A stretch of DNA of 64,000 nucleotides from contig OY992541.1 of assembly GCA_963921195.1 (NCBI GenBank), forward strand, positions 11,440,951 through 11,504,950, written 5' to 3'. Positions 32,031 to 42,675 of the stretch are shown here, piece by piece. Each line of letters opens with the position of its first letter. The first letter of the stretch is position 1. Below the pieces are notes generated by a model. It worked only from the letters and a program-made list of their open reading frames with translations, did not search any database and was not told where the DNA came from. The translations under genes and the position numbers were made by a program. Origin of the DNA: Pegoplata infirma. Lineage: Eukaryota; Arthropoda; Insecta; Diptera; Anthomyiidae.

Positions 32031-32545
32031 AACCTCAGATTTGTAGAGCGGTGTAATTTATAAAATCATCAGAATTTTTCAAAGAAAATAAAATTGGTAC
32101 TTTATTAAATAACTATAAAACGGATCATTCACAAAATCGTATTAAAATTAAATGATACTTTTCCAAATATGTACTTTTTAATGAGATTATATACATTAAC
32201 AAAATCACACTTTATAAAATAGTTCTTTAATAATATTTTACTCTAATAAAATGGTACTTTTTTAATTAATCCTATATTAAACGGTACTTTTTACAAATTG
32301 TTACTTTACAAATTGTTATTTCAATGAAGAATTTGTATTTTAAAATAATTTGTATGACAAGGTACTTTAATGATAAAAAATAAAAAGATTTTTTTTTTTA
32401 ACTATTGGTACTTTCGACAAAAAAAATATTTAATGAATCGCACTTTTAAAAAGTGATTCTTAATTTATGTGCTAGAAAAATCTGCTTGAGTTTTAAATCT
32501 AAATTAGAAGTCTTTTCACAAAAAAGACAGATTTTTTTGAGTGTA

Positions 32546-33000
32546 CCAAATAAAACATATATTTGAATTATTTTTTTGATACATATTTATTGTATTTGTT
32601 ATTCGAATTGTAACGACCTTTCTCACACAGTGCTAATTGACCTTTATTTATTTACTTATTTGTTTAAAAAATATTTATGCTGAACATAAGCACATGGCAG
32701 AATTAGTTCACTAATTAACAAATAAATATTTTAAGCGTTTCCATTAATCGCTTTATATTTTTTCGAGATAATTTTAGACAAAGATGCACTAAAAAATGTC
32801 TGCATAAAAATTCATGAAAAAAAATAATAAAAATAATCCACACCCTCCAACCACAGTTCGATTCTCACCAAAATCGTTGATCGATTTCGCTGCAACGAGA
32901 CAACGGTAATTGTTACCAGGTCTCGGTTAGGTTGAAATTATTTAAAATTATATGTCATTAGTTTTAAACAAAACACAGAGAAAAAAAATCACCCATGATG
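32546..33000. other. A/T-rich spacer, no gene seen
   Basis: No element ends are recognised. A B-box-like GTTCGATTC at 32866 has no matching A box at the right distance. The rest is A/T-rich. Confidence 0.4.
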
Positions 33001-33175
33001 GGGCGCCAACATAGTATGGTTGATCGACTTGATCATATATACGATTGTGACAATCATACTATGATCATCAACAATTTTAAAATGACAATTTGATACTATG
33101 ATCAGCGGAGATCATAATGTGATCGCTGCAATCATGTTATGATAAAGTTATCATTTATACCATGCAGCGTTAACA
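33001..33175. repeat. Degenerate ATCATA..TATGATC repeat patch
   Basis: At least six imperfect copies of ATCATACTATGATC-like, self-complementary words are packed into about 150 bp (for example 33011-33020, 33050-33070, 33090-33105 and 33110-33145). The patch is unlike the surrounding A/T-rich repeats. Confidence 0.5.
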
Positions 33176-33310
33176 GGTACTTTTTTCGTTATCCCCAAAA
33201 ATATAACAAAATATCCCCAAATAATAAAAAATACGTTTTTTTTTAATTGCACAAAAAAATTCTGAAATTTTTAAAGAAACATTTTTGGATGGTAATTTTA
33301 TAATTTTAAA

Positions 33311-33930
33311 AAATCCCCGAAAATCCCAAAGCTCAGAGGTCTTACCGTTCCAAAGTTATGACCATTTGACTGCCAAAAATTTCAGTAAAATAAAGTCTTA
33401 ATTTACAAAAACACATGAATGTGTGTGTGCTCCCACCAAAAAATACTGGTTGCCTATAAGCAGGTTTGTAAGGGAGTGATTTTTGTTGTCTGCTTGCAAA
33501 CCTGCTTACGTATGGCATAATATTTCTACGCAATGTCCCACTTTGGAGCATTTCTTTCGAGCGCTTATATCGGCGCAATGAGTATGAATTGAATTCATGC
33601 TTTTTCTTAAATATTTTTAGTATTTTTTTAAGTCATTGCCATACTTTACTGCAACCGGTATGCAGGTTAGTATGCCAACAAAATCTCTCCCTTACACTGC
33701 TGCATACGGTATGCAGCTGTGTAAGCGAATGTCATAAAAAAACAACAACATCAAGAATCATTCGCTTACACAAGTGCATTCTTGTATGCACTGCTTCCGA
33801 AATCTCGATTTTTTTTTGGTGGGCTGCTATTTCGACTCCAAAAACAAAAAAATATTTTTGCATTTTAGTAAAATGGTCATGACTTTGGAATAGTAAGACC
33901 TCTGGGCTTCGTTTAGGGCATTTTGGTGGG
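33311..33930. repeat. Palindromic repeat with two nested inverted pairs
   Basis: The outer pair is AGGTCTTACCGTTCCAAAG and GACCATTT at 33337-33370, inverted at 33868-33905. An inner pair is GTAAGGGAGTGATTTTTGTTG (33459-33480) and its inverse CAACAAAATCTCTCCCTTAC (about 33676-33696). Motifs like AAGCAGGTTTGTAAG and GCAAACCTGCTTAC make further stems. It is non-coding; the 97-codon frame is not a gene. Confidence 0.6.
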
Positions 33931-34420
33931 GTAAGAGGTAGGGATATCTTTTAAGAGAAAAAAAACACAAGTTACCTTCTATCTGGCTGAGCAAATTGAG
34001 GTTATGTGCACGTTTCTATCTCTTTTTTTCAACTTTTTTTTTTAAATCTCTGTATCTCGGCGATTTCACTTTTTTTTATAACTTTTTTGTTATTAATTCT
34101 GAAAGGTCTCAGCAAGACCTTTCCAACAAGCCCAAACACAAAACAATCCGAACACTGGTTCAGAAGTCAGCAATTTTACCCTACTATTTTCAGACCACCA
34201 ATCCGCCACACTTGCATTTTCGGGGATGGTCGTAGTGGACATTTTTTTCATGAAATGAGCCAAGGAATACGCTGGTAAAATTTGGCGGGTCGTGACTGAA
34301 TAACCCTGTATATTTATTTTTTTTGATGAATTAGAACTTTTGTTTTGGTCCGCATTGGTCACCGGACTTTTTCAAACATATTGACCAATATCCATAGTAC
34401 TTATTTCAATGGCTAACTTT
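33931..34420. other. Element remnant, right end near 34310
   Basis: The phrase GGCGGGTCGTGACTGAATAACCCTGTATA resembles the terminal inverted repeat of Tc1/mariner-type insect elements, whose ends often read TACAGGGT. No matching left end is found. Frames of 79-90 codons overlap on both strands with no recognisable domain. Confidence 0.35.
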
Positions 34421-34895
34421 TGCGACCGCCTGCGACGCCGAATACAGTTGGGTGATATGTAAACCTTGTTTTTACAAATTTTTTAAACATATTTTTAAAA
34501 ATTGGGCGTGACAGTTGTCTGACGGCCCCTTGTTTTGTGTTATTATTTCTACAGTCTTTGAGAGTATGTATACCAAAATTTAAAGAAGTTATAACCAAAA
34601 CTACACATTTTTTAAAAAAGTGGGCGTGGCCGTTAACCAGCCTCCCATATTTTTCATAATGTTATTTTCGAAGTCAAATCGAATTTCAAGTCAATATAAA
34701 TAAAATTAGGCTTTTGTCGTCCTAGATTGGGCAAATGTTGCACTGTGCATGGGAGCGGAAGGAGCTGATTTTATACAAGTTTATTAAAAATAAAAAAAAA
34801 AATGTATGGACACCACCTTAAGGATTAAAGATAGAGTTTTGACAAAATACTGGAGCAAAAAAATATTAGGGGTCGGTCATGCATTTGAGTCTTCT
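34421..34895. repeat. HINE-like G/C block and repeat D remnant
   Basis: ATTGGGCGTGACAG and AAGTGGGCGTGGCCGTTAA resemble the G/C-rich block of fly HINE elements. From about 34745, GGACACCACCTTAAGGATTAAAGATAGAG and GGGGTCGGTCATGCATTT match repeat D at 1-300. The mariner-like element at 34897 inserted into repeat D. Confidence 0.5.
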
Positions 34896-34896
34896 A

Positions 34897-35886
34897 CACT
34901 CAAAATAAATTCTCTGTGCAATCAGCAGAAAAATATGCGGAAAACTCACCCATTTTGAGCAATATGAAAAATCTGCTGATTTCAGCAGACGCGGTTTGTT
35001 AAATATCTGTCATGATTATATAGGTGAAATCAGCAGAGAAATTTGTTGAGACAGCAGAGAAATCTGCTAATTTCAGCAGAAAAATCTGCAAATTTTAGCA
35101 GACAAATCTGGTAATTTTAGAAGACAAATCAGCTGATTTCAGCAAAACAATTTGCTGATGTTCAAAAATATCTTTTTAATTGTATAAAAAACGAGAAAAA
35201 GATTCCCAAATTGAAAAAAAAAAACTAAGACAGCAAACTATTTCTGTAAAATTTCAAAATAATCTGCTAAAAATATGCTCCAAAATATGTTTAGAAAAAT
35301 TTTTTTAATTGCATAAAAATCGAAAAAAAAATTAACGCTTTTAAAAAAACTTGGAAAATTTTCTTGAAAATATAATGACAGCAAACTGTTTCTGCGAAAT
35401 TTTAGAATAATCTGCCAAAAATATGTTCACAAATATCTTTTTTATTGTATTAAAAACGAGAAAAAAATTAACACCTTAAAAAAAACGTAGAAAATTTTCT
35501 TGAAACAATAATGACAGCAAACTATTTCTGTAAAATTTCAAAATAATCTGCTAAAAAATATGTTCAGAAATATATTTTTAATTGTATATAAAAACGAAAA
35601 AAAATTAACACTTAAAAAAAAAAATTTAAATTTTCTCGACAAAAGAATGATAGCAAATTATTTCTGCAAAATTACAAAATAATCTGCCTAAAATATGTTA
35701 AAAAATATTTTAAAATTCAGCAAACCAAATCTGTTAAAACGCAGTAAAAAGTCTGTTATTTTTACACACTGAATGACAGAATTTTAAGTAAAAATATCCA
35801 TTTCAGCAGAACAATCTGCTAAAAATTTGCCAATTCAAATTGAAAGTCGTTTTACAAATTTTTTAACAGAGTTTTTGTTTTTAGTG
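34897..35886. mobile_element. Tc1/mariner-like element rich in TCAGCAGA words, TA duplication
   Basis: The left end is CACTCAAAATAAATTCTCTG and the right end, inverted, CACTAAAAACAAAAACTCTG, with TA at 34895-34896 and 35887-35888. Inside, ATCAGCAGA and AATCTGCTGATTTCAGCAGA words recur, and a unit of about 180 bp (GACAGCAAACTATTTCTG..AATAATCTGC) is repeated about four times between 35220 and 35700. Confidence 0.75.
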
Positions 35887-35888
35887 TA

Positions 35889-36232
35889 GGGCATCCTTGG
35901 GACCAGGGCCGTCTTAAGTTATGGCCTGGACACACAAGAGTTTGGGCACAGACTAATACAGACTCGACATAAGTGACAGGTGTCAAAAAAGTAGTTCTGA
36001 ACCATATGGTTAATATTTTGAAATTATTCTACGAATTAGGTTAGAAAGAGAAAACTGATATAACGCGCCATAAGAAAAATTGATGCCAGATCGGTTTTTG
36101 TTGTTTCACTCACTCCTAAGTCGTAGAAAGTGTTGCCATGTTAGCGTAAAACGGACTAAAAACCGCTGTGTTTTCTCCTAAAATCGCTTAGTTTTTCCCC
36201 ATTTTTTCTTATAAAACTCTACTGTCGAGTCT
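35889..36232. other. Possible left end of another element, otherwise spacer
   Basis: CAGGGCCGTCTTAAGTTATGGCC at 35906 looks like a hAT-type terminus, but no right end is identified. No gene is seen. Confidence 0.35.
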
Positions 36233-36240
36233 GTATATAG

Positions 36241-37602
36241 CATAGATGGGAATTTTTCATTACCATTGAAATTTAATTACGATTGGTTGATATCAATGGT
36301 AATGAAAAAATTTTCATTACCAATTAATGGTAATTAATTTTTTTTATAAGGGTTCAAGTTGAAAAAATGCAGAAGAAAAATTGAATTTTTAAAAATTATA
36401 GACATTTCTGGTATTTCCTATACCGGTTTCAAACACCCCAGTTAGTGTCATCTTCAGTAGGATTTTAAATGTCGTTTGTCTTGTTAATGAAAACTGTTTT
36501 TTATATATGTGAATATTAATAGTTTCTACAGAATAAATTTTGACAGTTTCCAACACTACAATTCTATTTCTAGCAATCTCAACCTCACCTCATACTTTCT
36601 TTCAACTTATTTGTCTCTTACATTATTTCGCAAAGGTTACCAACATGATCTGGAATTGCAGACACAAATGAAGGAATTTGCATTTTCTGTTTCGGAGACG
36701 TGCCTAATGGCGACATATTTTGTCAGTAATTTTATTTGATTTTTTCTGTAAGTACAGATCGAGCACGGGCTCTAATTATATTTGTTATAAGGGTTCAAGT
36801 TGAAAAAATGCAGAAGAAAAATTTAATTTTTAAAAATTAAAGACATTTCTGGTATTTCCTATACCGGTTTCAAACACCCCAGTTAGTGTCATCTTCAGTA
36901 GGATTAAATGTCGTTTGTCTTGTTAATGAAAACTGTTTTTTATATATGTGAATATTAATAGTTTCTACAGAATAAATTTTGACAGTTTCCAACACTACAA
37001 TTCTATTTCTAGCAATCTCAACCTCACCTCATACTTTCTTTCAACTTTTTTGTCTCTTACATTTTAATTGAAAAAATAATTACTAATGGTAATGAAATGC
37101 ACCAATTGTTGAAAAACACCAATTATAATTGGTTTCAAAACCATTGGTTTGCACATTTTTGTTTTTTTGAAAAGTTAAAAATTTAAACATCAAAGTATGT
37201 TTTTACAAAAAAAAAAATATGAAAATGTTAAAGACAAAAAACAAAACGCAAATATAAATTTCAAATATTGTGTTATACAAAGGCAATCAACGTGTGTTTG
37301 GTTTATAAAATGTGAAAAACTAAAACACCATATAACAAAAACAACAGATTTTTCTAAATATAAACGATTTTGACAATATTGTGACGACTTTTACTAATGG
37401 TAATTATTTTTTTTAAGTGTTGCCATACCAATGGTAATTATTTTTTTTTAATTTTCATTAGTAATTGAATTGATAAGTAATTTAATTGGTACAATTGATA
37501 CAACCAATGGTAATGAAAAAAATTTCATTACCATTGACATCATTTAAATGGTTATTAAACCATCAATTAATTGGTCCCTTTAATTAATTAGTCCCATCTA
37601 TG
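36241..37602. mobile_element. hAT-like element, TSD GTATATAG
   Basis: The ends CATAGATGGGA and TCCCATCTATG are flanked by a perfect GTATATAG (36233-36240, 37603-37610). Subterminal regions contain many TTCATTACCATTG and ACCAATGGTAAT words in both orientations. Repeat E occupies 36344-37063 inside it. Confidence 0.9.
36344..37063 (+). repeat. Repeat E, 441-bp tandem of 1.6 units
   Basis: TTATAAGGGTTCAAGTTG starts at 36344 and again at 36785. About 280 bp after each start are nearly identical (one 3-base deletion). The 160-bp piece between contains GCAGACACAAATGAAGGAAT and GGAGACGTGCCTAATGGCGA. Inverted copies are at 38396-38855 and, split by a Transib-like element, at 50765-52716. The 76-codon frame at 36509 is not supported as a gene. 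Confidence 0.75.
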
Positions 37603-37610
37603 GTATATAG

Positions 37611-37774
37611 TCTGTGGTTTGGGGCCCGCTGGAACGTAAAAAGTCGCTTCACAAAAAAAAAAACCTTTTACTAAAAAAAAAAAATTTTGAGTAGGGATAT
37701 TCTAGCTCGAGGTAATTTTTTTTTTTCTAATTAAAATCATGATATTCGCGTAGAACAATTTGGTTTTAATGAGA
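37611..37774. other. Spacer with half of a small palindromic repeat
   Basis: TTTTGAGTAGGGATATTCTAGCTCGAGGT at about 37686 matches the left arm of the palindrome at 57951-58087; the other arm is missing. TTTGGGGCCCGCTGG lies near 37618. Confidence 0.45.
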
Positions 37775-38330
37775 CCTTTTCTATCACAGAATCTGAGATT
37801 TTTCGTATACGAAACATGTCTCGGAATATAAGATTTTTTCTATACGAAAAATGTCTCAGAATCTGAAACTTTTTCTATACGAAAAATATATTAGAATCTG
37901 AAACTTTTTCTATACGAAAAATGTCTCAGAATCCGCGACTTTTTCTTTACAAAAAATGTCTCAAATTCTGAGACTGCATTCTCACAGATTTTTCGTATAT
38001 AAAAAGCCTCAGAATCTGGGACGAAAATGTCTCATAATCTAAAGCTTTTTATAAACGAAAATTCTCTAAGAATGTGAAATTTTTTCTTTACGAAAAATGT
38101 CTCAGAATCTGAGACTTTGCATACGAAAATTGCCTCAGAATCTGAGACTTTTAATTTTGGAAAGACTTCTATGAACTTTAGACTTTTACAATCTCAGAAT
38201 CTGTAACTTTTTATGTAGGAAAAATTTTAATGAATTTGAGACTCTTGAAATAGGACAAATTTCTGCTATGAATAAAGTCTCAGATATATTCAAAAAATCT
38301 GTGTAAGATTTTCTTTAAAAACAAATTTAA
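37775..38330. repeat. Hairpin minisatellite, block 2
   Basis: Units of about 33 bp of the form TCTCAGAATCTGAGACTTTTTCTATACGAAAAATG are repeated at least a dozen times with changes. CTCAGAATCTGAG and TTTTTC-TATAC-GAAAAA are both self-complementary. Confidence 0.78.
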
Positions 38331-38395
38331 AAAAAAATGTTGCTTCATTTTCGTATAAGCGAAGTTATTGGTATTTCGGGGCCCCCATAGGTTGC

Positions 38396-38855
38396 AGACA
38401 CAAATGATGGAATTTGCATTTTCTGTTTTGGAGACGTGCCTAATGGCGACATATAATCGACAATGGTAACAAATTACTGAAAAAATATGTCGCCATTAGG
38501 CACGTCTCCGAAACAGAAAATGCTAATTCCTTCATTTGTATCTGCAATTCCAGATCGTATTGGTAACCCTTGCGAAATAACTTAAGAGACAAAAAAGTTG
38601 AAAGAAAGTATGAGGTTAGGTTGAGATTGCTAGAAATAGAATTGCATTTCCATTAACAAGACAAACCGACATTTAAAATCCTACTGATGATAACACTAAC
38701 TGGGGTGTTTGAAATCGGTATGGGAAATACCAGAAATGTCTATAATGTTTAGAAATTCAATTTTTCTTCTTCATTTTTTCAACTTGAACCCTTTTAACAA
38801 ATATAATTAGAGCCCGTGCTCGATCTGTACTTACAGAAAAAAACAATAAAAAAAA
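38396..38855 (-). repeat. Repeat E, inverted copy with a palindromic end
   Basis: From about 38487 to 38855 the plus strand is the reverse complement of repeat E at 36344-36785. At 38396-38453 the GCAGACACAAATGATGGAAT..GGCGACATAT part is present again in the opposite orientation, giving a hairpin of about 55-bp arms. It contains the intact ACCGACATTTAAAATCC site that is occupied by a Transib-like element at 50795-52548. Confidence 0.72.
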
Positions 38856-39067
38856 GATTTTGATCAAAAATAATTTGGTTATGTTTTATTCTACAGCTGG
38901 TGAAATTTTTTTTATTCACCAGGGGGTGAATTGTATATTATTAATAGTAGTTACAAATTCAGGTTACAAACGTTTTTGGTACTAACAAGGGAAGTATCTC
39001 AACCTTTATGAACCGATTTGCCTGAAACTTAAAATATATATTAAATAGACGATTTTAAGGTTGGGGT

Positions 39068-40529
39068 TAGGGTTTCTAAATTCCCGGACTTTTTCAATTC
39101 CCGGGAAATCGTTTTAAAAAAATCGTATTCCCGGGAATTCCCGGGAATTTTTTAATTGCAACAAATTTTGAACTTTACCATATAAAAATTGTTATAATAC
39201 AAATTATGGTCGTATTTTCCAATTTAAAACAATTTTACATGTATTCTTTTGTAAAATAGTTTTACTAACCTCTAAAATATACGTAGAAAGTTCATAAAAT
39301 CTATTTTTTGTAGAAATATTGGACCTTATCATAGTTCTAGTATTTGCATTGACGTATTTCCACTCCATGCAAAATTGTTCACAATTCAGAAATACCCGAT
39401 TTTGCATTAAATGCGGTTTTAATAACTTTTTGGAAAATTTTTCTAATTTTGACTTGGCGTAAGAAAATTATATCTTGAAGATATATTTAATTTAACTTTC
39501 GAATTATTAAAATTAATTGGTTTAAGTCATTCCGACCAAAATGAGAACACCAATGTACTATATAGCCATTGAAACGACGTACTTTCACTGGTTGCTGGGA
39601 TAGAACTCGTGGCGGACAAGGTTCGTTACAAAATATATTTTTTTTTTTCACGGCCCATAGATACCAGGCTATTACTTCATATATGAAATTTTAAGCTGAA
39701 AACCAAGTTTGTTATATATTTTTTAAAATATAGATATTTTTGTTTAAGCACTATAAAGATTGTTGTTCTGAATATGAAATACTAATGGCGTTTTCTTTTC
39801 TGAAACAAAATGTTGCACCCTTAAATAGTATCATTTGTAAAATGTAGCCACAACCCTTTTAATGTGTGGCCAGTTTTGTGATTACAAAAAAACAAAAAAT
39901 TGAGAAAATTTTTCTTTCAACCAAAATATTGGCAATCAGCTGTTTTTATAAAGCAATTTTACTACCCCGTCAATTTATGAAAGTGGGAAAAGTGTGACAT
40001 TTTCAAACTTTAAAAATGCAACATTTTTAGAAAAAAACATAATAAATTTTTAAAGTGTTGCCAGTTTTTTAGAAAAGAACAAAAAAAGTGCAATATTTTT
40101 TAAAGCGACGGTAAAATGTGACATTTTTTGCCAGAAAAGAAAACGCCATAAATTTCGTAAAGAAGAAATCATTGGAACTTTAGGTTAAGAAAACTTTTGC
40201 CAATTTGCAACCAACATTTGAAGTGAAATTTAGTTTGATTCCGTATTTTGTCACGCAATCGATTAAAGAAAAATGATTATTAGGCCTAAATAACATGCAA
40301 GCTGAAGCATATCCACACTAGTTTTTCTTTAAAAATGTTAATTCTTTCAAAGTTTTAATGTCATTTTTATTAAATCATTTAAAATTGTGTTAAAAATGTG
40401 TAAATAAAATATATTTTTATTAAAAAATTAGCGACGAATTCCCGAAATTTCGCGAAGAAAAAATCCCGGGATTTTAAGAAAAATATTTCCCGGGAATTCC
40501 CGGGAAATTTTTCCCGAATAGAAACCCTA
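39068..40529. mobile_element. hAT-like element with ATTCCCGGGAATT ends, TSD GTTGGGGT
   Basis: The ends TAGGGTTTCTA and TAGAAACCCTA are flanked by a perfect GTTGGGGT (39060-39067, 40530-40537). Clusters of ATTCCCGGGAATTCCCGGG lie close to both ends. A separate inverted pair is nested at 39785-40151. No transposase is recognised; the 67-codon minus frame is not convincing. Confidence 0.91.
39785..40151. repeat. Nested inverted-repeat element (ATGGCGTTTTCTTTTCTG ends)
   Basis: ATGGCGTTTTCTTTTCTG at 39785 is inverted as CAGAAAAGAAAACGCCAT ending at 40151. Between them are AATGTTGCACCC and AAATGCAACATTTTTAG words. No duplication was identified. Confidence 0.6.
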
Positions 40530-41566
40530 GTTGGGGTGTCTCGGCTTATCGGCCATATCGGTGTTTAAAAATTTCGTTGTCCCCTTATGAAACCATGTGG
40601 ACCTTCGGGAAAATTTCGATAACTTCCGAACTAACAGGAATATCATCTAGGGCAAAAATACGGGTCGACTTAAATTTAATAAAGATTATTTCTTATCCAT
40701 ATGGATATCGTAGGTCTATGTCTTCACATAAGTACCCCGCAAAATTTACACATTTTCCTGAAAAAAATATTTAAAGAAGCCGAATTTTTACATGATTATG
40801 CCACCATTGGATAGGCATTAAAGAAAACCTTTCTTCTCATATGAAAACATCATATAGTTTCTTAAAAAGAAATAGCTAAAAAATCCAAAAAAAGGATTTT
40901 TTCGCCATTTTTTGACCCATGTTTTGAACCCCTAAATCCCCGATATGGCCGATAAGCCGAGACACCCCAACCTTAGAATTGTCTCTTTGATATATATTTT
41001 TAGTTTCAGGCAAATCGGTTTAAAAGGGTTGAGATACTTACCTTGTAAGAGTCCTTAGATTTATAGTTACCCAGCAGAAATAAATCGAGATTTTGGCGAC
41101 ACAGCATCTGTTTATAGAATACCGTAGCGCATCCAAAGAGCGCTCTTAGGGATGCAGTAAAAGGAAGGGGGAAAAATTTTAATTTTTTTTTAAGATTTTT
41201 TATATAAAACTTATAATGTGTAATTATTTTTTTATAAAATTTCACACTTGCTTTCCTTTTTAATATTTTTAACACTTTTTGAATAAAAAAACATGAGTTT
41301 TAGACAAAGACACATGATTTGACTGCATCATTATTGCGCATTAATCAGCGCTGCAAAGAGCGCTTCAATCATAGCATCTTTGACCGCTGTTCCCAAAAAA
41401 AATCCCATAAAAAAATGTGAAAATGAAAATTTCCGATATTTTTTTGATGTTCACTTCCGATTTTTTTTTTCATTTTGTTTCACATAAATAAAGTTTTGTA
41501 AAGTAAAACGAATGAATTTTTTTGTTATATTTTTTTAAATTTTAGTTATTTGATTTAAACTTTGAA

Positions 41567-41995
41567 CAGACAAGGAAAAAATTGGAATTTTATTTAAAAT
41601 TCATAAGGTATTTGAAATAAAATTTTTGTTTAAATAAAATTCTCAAAAACATTTGAATTTTATTATTTCCAAAAATAAAATTCTCAAAAAAAAAGAATTT
41701 TATTTTTGGTTTGAATTTTATTTTTGAATTTTATTTTTGGTTTAATTTTATTTTACTTTTGGTTTGAATATTTATTTGTTCAAAATATATTTGTTATTAT
41801 GGAAATAAAATTCTTTTTTTTTTTATTAATAAAATTCTTATTTTAAATAATTTTTTTTTGAATTTTATTTCTTCTAAGAATTTAAAATAAAATTTTTAAG
41901 AATTATATTTAAAATTCTTTCTTGAATTTTTTGAAAAATTCAAAATTGAATTTTATCAATAACGAATTTTAAATTTTATTGTTTTTCCTTGTCTG
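41567..41995. mobile_element. Short hAT-like element, TSD ACTTTGAA
   Basis: The ends CAGACAAGGAAAAA and TTTTTCCTTGTCTG are flanked by a perfect ACTTTGAA (41559-41566, 41996-42003). The inside is made almost wholly of AATTTTATTT and AAATAAAATT words in both orientations, so it can fold along its length. Confidence 0.9.
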
Positions 41996-42344
41996 ACTTT
42001 GAATGAACCCGTAAACAAACACCAAACTCGATTTCATGTGATTCGGAAAATATCATGTGATTTGAAAAGTTTTGAAAGACATAACAGAGGCCTTTAACAC
42101 ATTTTAAATGATGATAAATAGGCCAACCAAAAAACAGCCAATGCTTATTTGTTATTTCGATGAATAAACCGATTTGGATTAAACACAAACTCTAATCACG
42201 AAAAAACAGAAAAACTAAGATACATTTGTTATAACTTCTTTTGAATATTTTTTCATTTATTGGTAAATTTTTTGTTTTTTATCTCATTTTTACATTTTAA
42301 TTTTAGAACTTTAATTTTAGAAAATACAAATTTTATTACAAAAT

Positions 42345-42530
42345 CAGCGCTAAAAAGATACATGAATTTACAGCATCTTTATTCTGCTTAAATCAGCTCT
42401 ACAAAGATACATGAATTCACTGCATCTTTAATCTGCTTAAATCAGCGCTAAAAAGATACATGAATTTACAGCATCTTTATTCTGCTTAAATCAGCGCTCT
42501 AAAGACACGTGATTTCAGTGCATCTAAAGA
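42345..42530. repeat. Tandem repeat, about 58-bp unit, four copies
   Basis: Successive units contain AGCGCTAAAAAGATACATGA, TTACAGCATCTTTA and TTCTGCTTAAATC, with a few changes each. They lie near the right end of the CCCAGCAG element and could be binding repeats for a transposase supplied by another element. Confidence 0.7.
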
Positions 42531-42675
42531 GCGCTGTTTCTGTGTATCCAACTAGCGCTCTAAAGTGGGACATCGCCTTAGAGAATCATGCATGAATTCA
42601 GCGCAATTGGATGCGCTCCTTTACTCAAGTTCCCCTTCCAAAAGCTGCTGAACGTTCAGCAAAATTTCTGCTGGG

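Larger units (their letters stand above)
26720..32543. mobile_element. Possible mariner-like outer element enclosing the 27-32 kb nest
   Basis: CACTGAAAATAAA at 26720 follows TA, and TTTTTTTGAGTG at 32532-32543 precedes TA. Sub-repeats AAAATGGTACTTAAT appear on both sides of the inner insertions (27005-27030, 29690-29705, 32095-32300), suggesting one interrupted host element. The two ends match for only about 12 bases, so this outer border pair is tentative. Confidence 0.4.
38996..41045. mobile_element. Palindromic element, TAA duplication (PIF/Harbinger-like?)
   Basis: The left end CAAGGGAAGTATCTCAACC and the right end, inverted, CAAGGTAAGTATCTCAACC are flanked by TAA (38993-38995, 41046-41048). 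The arms remain complementary through CGATTTGCCTGAAACT and GTCTCGGCTTATCGGCC. The left arm is split by a hAT at 39068-40529. A partial copy at 45960-46205 has the same arm without the hAT. The 65-codon plus frame at 40577 is not supported. Confidence 0.75.
41070..42675. mobile_element. Inverted-repeat element with CCCAGCAGAAAT ends and AGCGCT subrepeats
   Basis: The left end CCCAGCAGAAATAAATCG and the right end, inverted, CCCAGCAGAAATTTTGCTG are followed inward by mirrored GGATGC and CCTTCC words. AAAGAGCGCT and AGCGCTCTAAAG occur repeatedly near both ends. A unit of about 58 bp (AGCGCTAAAAAGATACATG..GCATCTTTATTCTGCTTAAATC) is repeated about four times at 42345-42530. A hAT (41567-41995) is nested inside. 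No clean duplication is seen. Confidence 0.62.

Noticed and set aside
32845..32930. Third tRNA-like sequence
   Set aside because: There is a GTTCGATTC B-box-like word but no A box about 35-45 bp upstream and no pairing arms.
36344..37063. LTR pair of a small retroelement
   Set aside because: The two direct repeats are followed by no primer-binding site or polypurine tract, and an inverted copy shows the spacer is part of a 441-bp unit, so a tandem repeat explains it better.
42345..42530. CRISPR array
   Set aside because: Repeats of about 58 bp are contiguous without unique spacers, and the sequence context is eukaryotic transposons.
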